Of a stretch of 48,071 nt of DNA, positions 20,692-31,473 are shown piece by piece. Under the pieces are notes generated by a model, which was not told where the DNA came from, ran no database searches, and worked only from the letters and a program-made list of their open reading frames with translations. Every line of letters begins with the position of its first letter. Positions within the stretch are counted from its first letter, which is position 1. The position numbers and the translations under genes are program-made. The DNA is taken from assembly GCA_001970955.1 (NCBI GenBank), contig MPUH01000525.1:1-48071 (forward strand), given 5' to 3'. This DNA comes from Stentor coeruleus (lineage: Eukaryota; Ciliophora; Heterotrichea; Heterotrichida; Stentoridae).

Positions 20692-21773
20692 ATTTATATA
20701 TGATTATGTATAATTAACTATATAGAGAAGTTTATGCTTATTGAAATCTCTTCTAAGCTGTAAAACCATACAATTGGTTATTCTAAATGAAAGAGCTTTA
20801 TTAGTAAAGTCTACAGAAAAAAATTGGTATGGAGAACTTGTCTGAAGACCTGTAGTAAAAATACAATATCTCTATAAAAAACTTATATAATATATCCGGT
20901 TTTAATCGTTTAAGTATTGTGATAGGAACTTTGAAAGTATTTTCTCAATTTTTATGTATAAAATTACAAAAATAAAGCAGTCCCATATATGAAACTGCAA
21001 AGATAAATTCTGAACAAGGAAAACATCATAAATAGTTAAAAACCAAGGAGAGGCAAAAAAGCAGGAAGAATACTTTCAGCTTTAGATTCTTCATGAATAT
21101 CTTGGAGAAGATATATAATAAAATAGCCAAGAACAATAAAAAAGAAACCTCAGTTTGGGTAATCTTCAGCATAAGGTTCTTGAATTGTATTGATTCTTAT
21201 TATTTACCTATGGTCAAGGAGTTTTTAGATATTCCTTTAAGCACTTGGGATATCATCCTTACTATATAGTTTATGCATGGGCAATATCTTATTGTGTTTT
21301 GGAAAAAGTATAAATTCTAAAGACTTTTTGAGAGCTTGACTGTCTATATCAGTCTTTGTCTTATATGATTTTAGAATGTCCATGACAATAATATATTCAA
21401 TTGCTTAATACTTGATGGATTCTTATTAAGATTTTCTAAATTTTTTTGATAACTCCTACTAATGATTACAAAGTGTATTCCCATGCTCGAGAATGCATAA
21501 TATAATATTTGTATTCAAATAAGCATTTTTATAGATATTAAGGAATAAAGAAAGAATTTCATGCTTTGCAGAGAATAAGTGCCGAAATTATATCATGCCT
21601 TGATAGAAATTCAACAGAAACTCTTAGGTTCTTACATTTTTTTGTTGGTTCTAATTTAAATTCTAGACTATTTAACTTTGGAAACTTAGTTAGTAAATTA
21701 TAGATTCACAATAGACTATAAAATTAGATTGAAAAGTATTTTATTAATAAAAGTCTACTTGAGAAATATAAGT
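20692..21773. other. Intergenic, contains a gene remnant
   Basis: A 1.08-kb spacer. About 20990-21640 on the reverse strand looks like a broken gene (listed separately). The rest is AT-rich with nothing recognised. Confidence 0.5.
20990..21640 (-). pseudogene. Decayed protein-coding gene, family unknown
   Basis: Reverse-strand pieces with clear coding character are interrupted by stops and frame changes. In order they include AKHEILSLFLNIYKN, MDILKSYKTKTDIDSQALKK, PKHNKILPMHKLYSKDDIPS and, after several stops in the same frame, IQEPYAEDYPN, a stop (TGA), then a hydrophobic GFFFIVLGYFIIYLL segment that could span a membrane. No family is recognised. At least five disabling lesions are visible, so it is not a gene with missed 15-nt introns alone. 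Confidence 0.5.
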
Positions 21774-23669
21774 TTAGCTCTCATTGCTTTCAGGAAGTAT
21801 TACTAGCTTCAAACTTTCTTCAAAACATTGAAAAACTTCACACTCCATCTTCTGAAGCTTGGTTACACATTCCTCAAAATATCGTTCTTTTTCTTTCATT
21901 CTTTCTTCTGCTTGAAACTTTGTAGTTTTTATATTCGTAATTTCTTCCGTTTTAAATGCAATTTCTTGAAGTAATTCAGTATTTTGTCCTTTAATAAATT
22001 CAGTCTGTATGTCTTTAACTTTTTCCAATTCTTGAATCTGTGTGAAAAGAAGAGAAATCTGATCTTTCAATGCTTTTAGCGATTTTTTGTACAAGTTCTC
22101 CCTTAATATCCAAGCATCAAGCTCAGAATTTTGTTTTGTTTTTAAAGAAAGCGTTTTTTTACTAATTTTTTTAAGGAGTTTAGTATTTTGAGCAACAAGT
22201 TCCTGATTGACTGTATTCATTTCATTGTCTATTTCCGGAAGTTTTTCTTTAGATGTTGTAAGAGCTCTGAGGTAAGTTAAATATTCACTACGCATGCATT
22301 GAAGTACTGAAAGTTTTGAGTTTAATTCCATATTTTCATTTGAGATCTTGATGATTTCTTGAATGTTATTTTTTTCTTTAGAAATCAGTTCACTGGAGTG
22401 CTCTTCAAAATAATTTTCTAGAGTCTGTTGCTGTTTTTCAAGTGTTTTAAGTTTAGATTCAATAGATGTCTTTAAGGTTTTTATAATATTTAGAGATTCT
22501 GCTGAAATTTGTACTGGCTTTTGAGGTATTTGAATAAGAGTTTCAGGAGCAGATACTGAAGAATTCAAAAAACTTATCAATTCTGCTATAAAATTATTTG
22601 TTTGGCCAGACAGACACTTGATTTTCTTATATTTTTTTCTAATATATTCATATATTTCTTTGTTTTTAAAAGAGTTTTCTTTCTTTTCGAATTTTTTTTC
22701 AATGCTATCTTTGTAAACTTTTAATTCACCTTGAAGCTCTTCTAGTATCATCGAAATTTCTTTTTCTCTTTCTTCACTTTTCATATTGACATCCAATATT
22801 TCAGTTGTATACATCTTGTCTTTATACTCAATCTCTTGCTCTAACCTTTTTATTTCTTTATTTGCTGTTTCTAAATCATCAAATAAAATTTTAATATCAT
22901 TTTTATACGAATTTTCCATAGATTCCCATGCATTCTTCTCCTGCTCAATGCGTTTTTTAAGTTCTTTGATGGTTTTCAAATATTTTTCAATTTCTCTAGT
23001 TAAACCGTTTTTTTCTTGAATAAAAACTTTCTCAATGTCTTTTTTCTGTGCTAGTAAAGCCTGAAGCTGGTTTTCTGGAATTCGAGAATTAGATTTTGCA
23101 GGACTTACAATTTTCTTGGATAACTCTTCAATTTTATTTAAAAACTCACTTTCAAGTGTTTTGCTTTGATTTTGGGAAGCTAGCAAATCTTGTTTCAGTT
23201 TTTCTTCTCTTTGCTTCGATTGATACTCGATTTTTTGTAATTTTTGATGAAGTTGTTCATTCTTACTTACAAATTCTTGAGTATTAGTTTTTGATGTTTC
23301 AACAAATATCTTAGCTTTATTTAATTCTTCTATAAGTTTCTCATTTTTGTTTTGAAGCATTTCTAACTTCCCATTAAGTCTGTCAATCTCTGCTTTGTAT
23401 GCAGTATTTTCTTCATTAAGGGTATTGATTTGTGTTTTAAATAAATTTTCAGTTGATTTGAATTCTTTAATCATGTTCTGCTTGTCTTTCATTAGAGCAT
23501 TTTGAGTTATGTTTATTATCTTCTCATTCTTTTCCATTATTGACAAGAGATTAGCTCTCTCATCAGTCCATTCAGATATTGTTGCCTGGGAATCTTTAGT
23601 GCCTATAAAATCTTTGATTGGCTTTTTATCTTTGGGAGTTATCAAAAAGTCCTCGGTGTTGTTAATCAT
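21774..23669 (-). CDS. Long coiled-coil protein, unknown
   Basis: 631 aa, almost entirely charged heptad-like sequence rich in Lys, Glu, Leu, Asn and Gln. Short unstructured parts occur at the N-terminus (residues 1-30) and around residues 190-200 and 365-385 (TLIQIPQKPVQI). No enzymatic motif, membrane segment or targeting signal is seen. Proteins of this type in ciliates are often basal-body, cortical or ciliary structural components, but composition alone cannot say which. The start ATG at 23669 is preceded by AT-rich leader only, and the gene is divergent from the DUF4291 gene (184 bp between starts). Confidence 0.7.
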   Translation of the reverse strand: MINNTEDFLITPKDKKPIKDFIGTKDSQATISEWTDERANLLSIMEKNEKIINITQNALMKDKQNMIKEFKSTENLFKTQINTLNEENTAYKAEIDRLNGKLEMLQNKNEKLIEELNKAKIFVETSKTNTQEFVSKNEQLHQKLQKIEYQSKQREEKLKQDLLASQNQSKTLESEFLNKIEELSKKIVSPAKSNSRIPENQLQALLAQKKDIEKVFIQEKNGLTREIEKYLKTIKELKKRIEQEKNAWESMENSYKNDIKILFDDLETANKEIKRLEQEIEYKDKMYTTEILDVNMKSEEREKEISMILEELQGELKVYKDSIEKKFEKKENSFKNKEIYEYIRKKYKKIKCLSGQTNNFIAELISFLNSSVSAPETLIQIPQKPVQISAESLNIIKTLKTSIESKLKTLEKQQQTLENYFEEHSSELISKEKNNIQEIIKISNENMELNSKLSVLQCMRSEYLTYLRALTTSKEKLPEIDNEMNTVNQELVAQNTKLLKKISKKTLSLKTKQNSELDAWILRENLYKKSLKALKDQISLLFTQIQELEKVKDIQTEFIKGQNTELLQEIAFKTEEITNIKTTKFQAEERMKEKERYFEECVTKLQKMECEVFQCFEESLKLVILPESNES

Positions 23670-23853
23670 TTTTACTTAAGAAATTGTTAAATAAGATGTA
23701 TTAAAAACAAATCACTTTCAAATAATAATTTCTTTATAAGATATATAAAACACATATTTTTAACCATTTTAACTAGGGATTTTTATCTATTATTATCTGT
23801 TTAGAGGGGAAAATGCATTATATGAATGCTGATAAATTAATAAAAGTTCTGAT

Positions 23854-24498
23854 ATGGATTTTATTTATGGAATTGATGTTGAAAGATATAGTTTACAAAA
23901 AAAATCATGGCCACAGTCAGGAAATTCAATTGTTGGAAATTATAATCAAGATAGCATCATACTATATCAAGCATTCTGCCATGAAATCGCTAAAGAGGCA
24001 GTAGAAAATCAAGACTTTATAACTAATAATCCACTATATTCAGTAAAGCGTACAACTTGGGTTAAACCTAATTTTCTGTGGATGATGTTCAGGAGTGATT
24101 GGGGTACAAAAAAGAATCAAGAAAATATCCTTGCAATAAGAGTATATAGGCACTGGTTTGAACGTGTTGTTTTATCAGCTAAATGCTCTAACACAGACAA
24201 AAATTGTAAGGGGAGCTCAGTTGTTATACAATGGGATCCAGATCATACTCCTGGAGGTGGTAAAAATTCACTTAGAAGAGATATTCAAATAGCTTTAAAA
24301 AAAGAGGTAGCTTTAGAATGGGCACAAGGAAATAAAGGGCCAGCTATTATTGAAATTATGAATATCACTAATTTTGTTCGTTCTTCAGATCAGGCAAGAG
24401 TAAATACTGGAGATTTCCTTATGCCTCTAGAGCGCTATTACCCTTTTGAAGCAAGAAACATTCACTTAGTAATCGATAAAAATATGATTCTAAATTGA
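23854..24498 (+). CDS. DUF4291 family protein
   Basis: 214 aa. It matches the DUF4291 family, known mainly from bacteria and fungi and without an established biochemical role. Visible family marks are YQAFCHEIA (38-46), the hallmark TWVKPNFLWMMFRSDW (68-83), LAIRVYRHWFE (93-103), the QWDPDH block (126-131) and RDIQIAL (142-148). The length equals that of a complete family member, so this is a single-domain protein. The first in-frame ATG is 23854; an overlapping ATG at 23814 is in another frame and leads nowhere. The stop is TGA, one of the clear TGA terminators in the window. The patchy family distribution raises lateral transfer as a possibility, but base composition is like its neighbours. 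Confidence 0.85.
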   Translation: MDFIYGIDVERYSLQKKSWPQSGNSIVGNYNQDSIILYQAFCHEIAKEAVENQDFITNNPLYSVKRTTWVKPNFLWMMFRSDWGTKKNQENILAIRVYRHWFERVVLSAKCSNTDKNCKGSSVVIQWDPDHTPGGGKNSLRRDIQIALKKEVALEWAQGNKGPAIIEIMNITNFVRSSDQARVNTGDFLMPLERYYPFEARNIHLVIDKNMILN

Positions 24499-25513
24499 AT
24501 TATGTGTAATTTTTAAGTAACTAGATAATAATTTATCATTAAAATCATATTAGTGTTATTATGTGCCCATATAGAGAATATTTTTATCAATTAAATACAA
24601 AATGGTGATTTATTAAAACATAATTGCCTTTATTTATGCAGAATAATTTATATAATTTATTCTACGAATTTGATGAAACTTTAAATTGCTTGCCATTGTT
24701 ANATTTATTCTACGAATTTGATGAAACTTTAAATTGCTTGCCATTGTTAAAAAATATATATTATGATATTTATTAACTTCGCTAAAATACTCTAGAAATG
24801 AATCTACTTTTTCAATCAATTCAAAAATATAATATAATATAAAACAATAACAGATAATCAATAAAGTTTTATTATCAGANAAAAAATATATATTATGATA
24901 TTTATTAACTTCGCTAAAATACTCTAGAAATGAATCTACTTTTTTCAATCAATTCAAAAATATAATATAATATAAAACAATAACAGATAATCAATAAAGT
25001 TTTATTATCAGATATTTTAAATACTTTTTAATCTTAAATCTATTTCTTTCAAGATAAATACATATATAGTTTTTTATTTTGTTTAACTGATTTCTGGTTA
25101 AACTTATACGATAAATTTCAAGTCATTAAGATGCATAAGGCTAGTTAAAATAATTACCAAAGAGATGTAATGTGAAAACTCAACTGCATAATAAAAACAA
25201 AAAAATGATGATGAAATCATGCATATAAAATAAGAATTTATAGTTATAATTAAAAATCCATTTTATCATCAACTAAACGGCATCCTAGATATATGGAGTA
25301 AATTCTGTTACAGCTACAATAATCAGTGTCAATAAAAAAAATATTTTCAAAACCTAAGTAAATCCAAGTGATTTGTCTTCTTTAGCATGCTATCATGTTA
25401 AAGATAAGTTAGAAGTGATATAAAGCGAAATATCATATTCTAAGTATATTTTAGAGAATTTGAAATATGCGTATATTTCATATAGGGTTTCTCTAATTTA
25501 AATAATATATATA
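24499..25513. other. Intergenic with two N junctions
   Basis: AT-rich spacer. About 365 bases (24655-25020) are two overlapping contig-end duplications around N at 24702 and 24880. A 104-codon reverse frame across them is an artefact of the duplicated sequence. No gene is seen. Confidence 0.6.
24655..25015. repeat. Two adjacent N-junction duplications (24702, 24880)
   Basis: About 47 bases left of N 24702 recur to its right. About 130 bases left of N 24880 recur to its right with small length differences in a T-run. Both look like uncollapsed overlaps. Confidence 0.8.
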
Positions 25514-25786
25514 ATGGCACTATTCGAAATTACTTCACAAGACAGAAACGAAATAACTTCCTGGCTTTCGGGTGTACACAATGAAAATAACTCAAAAGTC
25601 AGTCTTTACTCCACAAAATACGACTTTGATTTCTTTCATGGCTTCCCTAACGAAATGCCTAAAAAGTTCGTTTGGGAATCTCCTAGCGCAAAATCACACT
25701 ATGATGAGAGAGATCCGTCTACACGACCTTCTAGGAATACCTACTTAGATGAACCTGAAGATTTCCTTACAATTCCTGACCTGTAA
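25514..25786 (+). CDS. Small acidic protein, unknown
   Basis: 90 aa, not recognised. It is hydrophilic, with aromatic-rich YDFDFFHGFPNEMPKKF in the middle and an acidic C-terminus (DEPEDFLTIPDL). Its sequence is markedly less AT-rich than the long flanking spacers and codon use is gene-like, which is the main reason to accept it. There is no signal peptide, membrane segment or cysteine pair. It stands alone, with about 1 kb of empty sequence upstream and 0.8 kb downstream. Confidence 0.6.
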   Translation: MALFEITSQDRNEITSWLSGVHNENNSKVSLYSTKYDFDFFHGFPNEMPKKFVWESPSAKSHYDERDPSTRPSRNTYLDEPEDFLTIPDL

Positions 25787-26586
25787 TCACCTGTAATTTA
25801 TTTATAATTAATGTTTATATTCAAATTTCGCGGCATTTCGGACTCTATAAATTTTTTAACAGTCTTGATTTAGTTTAAGTTTCTAATTAAATCTATAAGT
25901 ATTCTTTATGTTAAACAAAATAATTAAGGTGATTGTAACTAACTGTTAAATTTGTAATAAATTTTAACTTTATTGAATATGAACTATAATGCAGTATATG
26001 AGTTCTTGTTCATTTTATAGACAAGATGATGACAAATAAATTCAAAGAACAAGACAGCATGAGCATATAAATTAAAATATGTTAAATAAAGTCTATAAAA
26101 TATATGATATGAATATTAAAATTTTTACCTTTAAGTTTAAATTTTTTTTTTAAGTCTAAGTCACTTTGTTGAAAGCACTTTATCATATGAAATAAGNGAG
26201 TTCTTGTTCATTTTATAGACAAGATGATGACAAATAAATTCAAAGAACAAGACAGCATGAGTATATAAATTAAAATATGTTAAATAAAGTCTATAATATA
26301 TATGATATGAATATTAAAATTTTTACCTTTAAGTTTAAAAATTTTTTTAAGTCTAAGTCACTTTGTTGAAAGCACTTTATCATATGAAATAAACTAGTAA
26401 TATTCTTAACTTAAAATCTTCTTACGATTTTTGTTTTTCTTCATCACAATTGCACTATCATAAAAATGCATATAAATCAAATAATGTTAAGCATTTAGCT
26501 ATTGCCTCAAACAATTATTTTATTCCATGCTTTAATATCTCATCAACACTAACTAAGTATTATTCCTGGTATCTCTTCAAAGAATA
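25787..26586. other. Intergenic with N junction
   Basis: AT-rich spacer. About 196 bases from 26000 recur after N 26197 with a few mismatches. Nothing else is recognised. Confidence 0.6.
26000..26393. repeat. ~196-bp duplication around N at 26197
   Basis: The copy starting GAGTTCTTGTTCATTTTATA at 26000 recurs at 26198 with scattered single-base differences (GAGCATA versus GAGTATA, AAAATATA versus ATATATA). This is compatible with two alleles placed side by side. Confidence 0.8.
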
Positions 26587-27294
26587 CTAACTTAAAATAC
26601 ACATGCAGTTTTCACTTCTACTCTTTTCAGGTCCCTCACTAATAAGTACACTACTAACACTATCTTCTAATTTCTTGATACGATTTTCTAGTGTCTGATT
26701 TTTTTCTTCAGTGAAGTATATCATCTTTTCACTTTCCATAAGTCTTTGAGCAGCTTCATTTATTTCTTTTTGAATATCTTGGATTTTTTTGTATACAAGA
26801 GCCATATTCTCTTCATTTTCTCTAACCAAAATTTGCTGTGGAGTAATTGACTTTGCTCTATTAGGGAAATGCTGAGCTTCTTCATATACTTCATCAAGGT
26901 TTTTTTTTACAGTCTCTAACTCATGAAGAATTATCGAACCTTTACCTGATTGAAGTTGAGATTTCGACAGAAGATTGCGAGAAGTGTTTTTAAAATCTTG
27001 GATTGTTAATGTCGCTGTTCTTCGAAGCTCCATGTTCTTGGTTTTAATTAAGTTCAATTGATCAGTAATTGGTCCATCTGGAACGCTTATAGAAGAGTTT
27101 AAACTGTTAAAACTATACTCTATGTCGTCAGGAGGAGGAATTCCTGATGGAGAATAGTCGGTTTTGTTTATTAACTGACTCATATCATCTGCTATTTGCG
27201 CCAAATCGTTAATAGATTCCCCTGATGAAAACTCTTTTAGTTTTTTTATTTTTTCAGAGATTTCTTGCAAAAATTTTTCAGATCTTGAATGCAT
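26587..27294 (-). CDS. Coiled-coil protein with C-terminal CaaX box
   Basis: 235 aa. Charged helical sequence with two likely coiled coils (about 5-35 and 150-215), separated by a Pro/Ser/Asp-rich stretch (SPSGIPPPDDIE). The last residues are NCMCILS: a CaaX prenylation box (C-I-L-S) with a second Cys two residues before it. Ser at the last position favours farnesylation in characterised systems. The protein would thus be a membrane-anchored coiled-coil adaptor. No known family is recognised. The ATG at 27294 is the first in frame. Confidence 0.7.
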   Translation of the reverse strand: MHSRSEKFLQEISEKIKKLKEFSSGESINDLAQIADDMSQLINKTDYSPSGIPPPDDIEYSFNSLNSSISVPDGPITDQLNLIKTKNMELRRTATLTIQDFKNTSRNLLSKSQLQSGKGSIILHELETVKKNLDEVYEEAQHFPNRAKSITPQQILVRENEENMALVYKKIQDIQKEINEAAQRLMESEKMIYFTEEKNQTLENRIKKLEDSVSSVLISEGPEKSRSENCMCILS

Positions 27295-28682
27295 TTATAA
27301 TAGGTTCATTTAAAATTATTTCCCCAGAATAGCAAATTATAATATTAGTTCAATTCAATAATAGTAAATCTTATGCAAGTAATTAAAGAATATCATATTT
27401 TAAGCTCAATGTAGTAAATATTCAGAAAAATATAATTATTAGTATGATAAAATTACTCTTGTTTTATATGATTATTTGAATAAAAAATGCATGATTGTTA
27501 TTAATATTATTGTTTGAAGTTTAATGAATTTGAATGTGCTTTAAGATAAGTCTTAATTATAAAGACTTAAAAATATCAGTTTTAATGCCTATTTAATAGT
27601 AATATATAAAATTTTAGTGAAATCATGTATGCTTTAGTTGCATAAAGCTATTTATAAAAATATGATATTTTGATGAAGAGTTTAATTATTATCGATTTTT
27701 TATGTAAACTAGGCTATTATATGAGTCTGAATTTCATGATTATATGATAGCAGATAATGAATATTTACTAATTTAAAATTATAAATTTGGTTGCCCTGAG
27801 CAATTTCAAATATATAATACATTTGTAATTTAATGCTAATTAAAAAATGAATACTGCTTGTTTATGATAATTTTAAGTATCATATTTTTTGACTTATTAG
27901 CATATTCAAATACTTTCTCTTTTAAAACCTATTAATATTAATATAACATTTACAACTTGAGCTAAGAGACCATTTCAATTAATCTCTTAATATGATTTTA
28001 GAGTACTTTAAGACTTATAAAAAATTAAATTTTGCTATTGTTTAATGTTTATCTAAAATAATTCTTAGATAAATAAGTATTAAAATGTTAATTATGATTA
28101 TTTAAGTAAGTGCACTAAATTAGATGCAATAAAAAAGTCTTAAATTTACTTTTAACTTTAAATATAGTGCATATATAATTTGCAAGATAATTTCTAATAA
28201 TAATTGCATATATCAAAGTGATTAGTTTATAGAATCTTCTTATAGTTTTTAATATATCCTTATTATAACCAGATAGTCCTGCTGTAAATGCAATAGATAT
28301 AATCATATTCAAAATATAATGCTATTTTTAAACAAATTTATATCATATTACTTCCCTATTTCGCATTGCGAAGCATTTTCTAGCCTTAATTTATCAATCA
28401 AAAATTATAGGTTTATGATATAAGTTTAATATTACTTTGAAATAAGCACTGCAGTCAATACAATTCCTTAGGCAGATATACTTAAAATCCCTAAAATGCA
28501 CTCTTCACCCATTAGAGCAAGCATGCAAACCTATTCTAAACAAGTAAATCATTTCTAAAATTAAGAACTGATTTTAATTATAATAATATAAAGCAAAGTA
28601 TAAAAAGTTTCGCTTGCAAAATTTTACTGAAAAACTGTAATGTTTAACCATTTTTTGATTAAAATGATGGGATATAATAATT
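27295..28682. other. Long intergenic spacer, nothing recognised
   Basis: 1.39 kb of very AT-rich sequence. Short frames (for example 28115-28312 reverse) have only AT-driven composition. No RNA gene or repeat is recognised by eye. It lies between two outward-facing genes, so it must hold both promoters. Confidence 0.5.
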
Positions 28683-29897
28683 ATGGAGTTCACTGCGACA
28701 CAGATTACTATTTTAAACGCTATTCTCCCTGCAAAATATAAAATAGACTTCGCAGCCAAACTAGAATCTCGCCCAGTAACAGCTGTGCAAAGGAAATCTG
28801 AAGCTGAAAATTTAGATTTTAATGTTAGATTCCAACCTAGAATTCCTGAAAAGCGGCCACCAAAAGAGCAGCGCAGTGCTTCAGATGAAATTCCTGAGTC
28901 TAAAATAAAACAAAGTGAAGGTTTCAAAAAATTGTGGAAAATCTTGACTGAACTAAAAAAACAGCCTAGATGCAATTACTTTTTTTCAGTTCCTGATAAA
29001 CGTTCAAATTCTGACTACTATGAAAAAATCAAAAATCCAATCGACATCAATACAATTGAAAACAAGCTGCTCAATGGTGAATACGAAACAGGATATCAAT
29101 TCGCTTTAGACATAAGACAAATTTGGAACAATTCATTTTACTATAATAGCGGCAAGCAGGATATATATTCAGCAACTTTAGATCTAAGCATGTTCTTCGA
29201 AAAAACAATGAAAGGAAACGATGATATAATTATAGGTGAACCTAAAGCAATATCTACTGAGTTAAAAAAAGTTGACAAACCACAAAAAAATACAAAACCT
29301 ATACAGAGTCGACCTGAAGCACCACCTCCTCCAGCCCCGGCACCTCCACCAAAACCAGTAGTTGTTAATAAACCTCCTCAAGATAAACCATTAGGCTTTT
29401 TGGAAAAAAAACAACTGTGTCAGAACATAAAAAGCTTAGAGCCAAAGTACCTTAAAGGCGTTTTGGATATTGTAAAAGAATGCACTGATATTAAAGGAGA
29501 AGAGTTAGAATTTGATATCGATAAATTGCCACCAAAAGTTTGTAGAGATTTGGATAAGTATGTGAAAAACTGCATTCAAAATATTAGTAGATCACAAAAA
29601 AAGTCGAAACCTACTACAACTGAGGCGATTAGTCGCTCAAAAGAAGTTACTCAATCAAAAATTAACGATATTACTTCACAAATCACTAATATTTATACTC
29701 CAGATAAACCTGAAGTTCAAGAAGAACCTGCAGAAGAATCAGAGTCTGAAAGCTCATCGACTAGTGAAAGTGAAGAAGATGATGATGAAATGCCTGCTAC
29801 AAACAGTATGCATGATTATGGATTTAATGGTAAAGATGATGTTCCAGACTTTAGAAGTTCCCCAAGCGGTATAATTGATATCGACAATATCTATTAG
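28683..29897 (+). CDS. Single-bromodomain BET-like chromatin protein
   Basis: 404 aa. A bromodomain (about 78-178) reads acetyl-lysine on histones. It has the ZA-loop region CNYFFSVPDKR, YYEKIKNPIDINTIENKL and the acetyl-lysine-contacting Asn155 in FYYNSG. A Pro-rich linker (about 205-230) leads to an NET (extra-terminal) domain at about 236-300 (LGFLEKKQLCQNIKSL and FDIDKLPPKVCRDLDKYV). The tail is Ser/Glu/Asp-rich (about 340-375). Bromodomain plus NET is the BET arrangement; animal and fungal BET proteins have two bromodomains, whereas plant GTE-type and many protist ones have one. It probably recruits transcription factors to acetylated chromatin. The start lies just after an AT-rich leader. 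Confidence 0.9.
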   Translation: MEFTATQITILNAILPAKYKIDFAAKLESRPVTAVQRKSEAENLDFNVRFQPRIPEKRPPKEQRSASDEIPESKIKQSEGFKKLWKILTELKKQPRCNYFFSVPDKRSNSDYYEKIKNPIDINTIENKLLNGEYETGYQFALDIRQIWNNSFYYNSGKQDIYSATLDLSMFFEKTMKGNDDIIIGEPKAISTELKKVDKPQKNTKPIQSRPEAPPPPAPAPPPKPVVVNKPPQDKPLGFLEKKQLCQNIKSLEPKYLKGVLDIVKECTDIKGEELEFDIDKLPPKVCRDLDKYVKNCIQNISRSQKKSKPTTTEAISRSKEVTQSKINDITSQITNIYTPDKPEVQEEPAEESESESSSTSESEEDDDEMPATNSMHDYGFNGKDDVPDFRSSPSGIIDIDNIY

Positions 29898-30834
29898 TTT
29901 TTATAATGAATATTGATTAGTATTATTAGTTATAGTGTTATCACTGGCTTTATGTCAATTCAAATAAGAGCTATTAGGTGATGGATTGACAGAAGTTTTT
30001 GATGAATGGAATTAAAAAATAGGCGCATTGATATACCGAATGAAATATATTAAAATCTTGAACACTAGGCTTTTTATATTATCTGGACAAAGAACTGAAT
30101 AATTGCTGTTTATTTTTCTTGTGTAATTATTGAAATGACTTTATAAATCTAAAAAATAAACATTCATAAGGCAATTGAATTAATAAAGCTATGATAATTT
30201 ATAATCATTTTCTTATACTCATATGAAGATATTTTTTTTAGCAATAAAGGTTAGTTTAACTTGAGTTGGATTATTTGCATAAAAATATTCATTTTATAGC
30301 TTTTGTCTTATTATCATATAGCCTTAAAAACTCATGCTTAATATAAAATTAGTTTACGAATAAATGTCAGATTTAATATGGCAAGCATACACATAAAATT
30401 TCTAAGTATTTAACTCAAATTACAAAAAACTACACCTCATATGATACATTATAGATTTTCTATAATCATATACATCAAACATATTTCACCTATAGTTTTA
30501 TCATAAAAATAAATCTTTAATACTTAAAATAATGACTAAAATTTCAAAGACAATAAAAACTTTAAAAAGGTAGGCATTAATTTGAATGCATCAATTTTAA
30601 ATTTTGAAGAACTTATGCTACTATTATTATATTAGTGCCTTACCCACTAAACAATATCAACACATTTGCGGTTTTATATTTTATTATACCAATCAAAAAT
30701 TCTCAAAAGTTTTTATTACAAAATTTTTAATTGTCTGCCTTGATTTGCCAACTGACTTTAAAATTAAATTTTAGTGGATAAGTAGCATTTTAATAAAAAA
30801 GTTATATTTTCCTGCATAAACTATAATAATTTGT
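29898..30834. other. Intergenic spacer, nothing recognised
   Basis: 0.94 kb, AT-rich, between two forward genes. No open frame with coding character and no repeat is seen. Confidence 0.5.
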
Positions 30835-31473
30835 ATGCTAACTTCATCTTCTTCTAATTCTACCTCACCTTCAAAAGCTTACAGAGTTAGAAAAAGACTC
30901 CCATCACAATGCAATACTTACAAAACTATTAGAATTGCCAGGAAGATGAAAAGTGAAATCGGCTTCCCAAAGCCATTAAGTTGTGAAGAAGACTTTGTTA
31001 TAGAGAAGAATAATTTACCCTCAGAATTTCTAAAACCTATTTCTGGTTTCTATAACCTTCCAGAACTTGGTGATAACCCTTCAAATAACAGTTGTACTCA
31101 AATGTCTCCAGATGGGAATCTGAATCCTAGGAATATAGTAGGATCAGTTGAAGGCTTCAGAAAGTCTTGGAGAAGTCTTAATGAAAGAAATGTCAAAGAC
31201 ATTCTGAAAAAAAATCGAACACTCCTAGCTTTTGCATCGCAATCTGTAAAAAGATCTACTTTTCTTTTTCCAGCGAGTACAAAAGATATAAAAGTTGAAG
31301 AGAAAGTTAAAAACAGCCCAATTGGAAAAGTTGAGTTATTGCATAATAGGCATGTTATGTATTGGGATAAAATAAATTCTAACTTGCAAAGAAAAGCAAC
31401 CATAAGGAAGCAGAAAATAAAGAAATTAAGAGTTGAATGGCCAGAGCTAAAATCAATCAATATATTTTTATAA
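30835..31473 (+). CDS. Basic protein, unknown
   Basis: 212 aa, not recognised. The N-terminus is Ser/Thr-rich (MLTSSSSNSTSPSKAYRVRKR) and the whole protein is basic, with a C-terminal RKATIRKQKIKKLRVEW stretch that could form a helix. No membrane segment, zinc ligands or enzyme motif is seen. Codon use and base composition contrast with both AT-rich flanks, so the gene is probably real. The ATG at 30835 is the first in frame. Confidence 0.55.
   Translation: MLTSSSSNSTSPSKAYRVRKRLPSQCNTYKTIRIARKMKSEIGFPKPLSCEEDFVIEKNNLPSEFLKPISGFYNLPELGDNPSNNSCTQMSPDGNLNPRNIVGSVEGFRKSWRSLNERNVKDILKKNRTLLAFASQSVKRSTFLFPASTKDIKVEEKVKNSPIGKVELLHNRHVMYWDKINSNLQRKATIRKQKIKKLRVEWPELKSINIFL

Noticed and set aside
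24634..24948. 104-codon reverse frame
   Set aside because: It crosses two N junctions and consists of the same AT-rich sequence read repeatedly; no coding character.
28115..28312. 65-codon reverse frame in a long spacer
   Set aside because: Composition is Ile/Leu/Lys/Tyr-driven as expected from AT-rich DNA, with no context or conservation signal.
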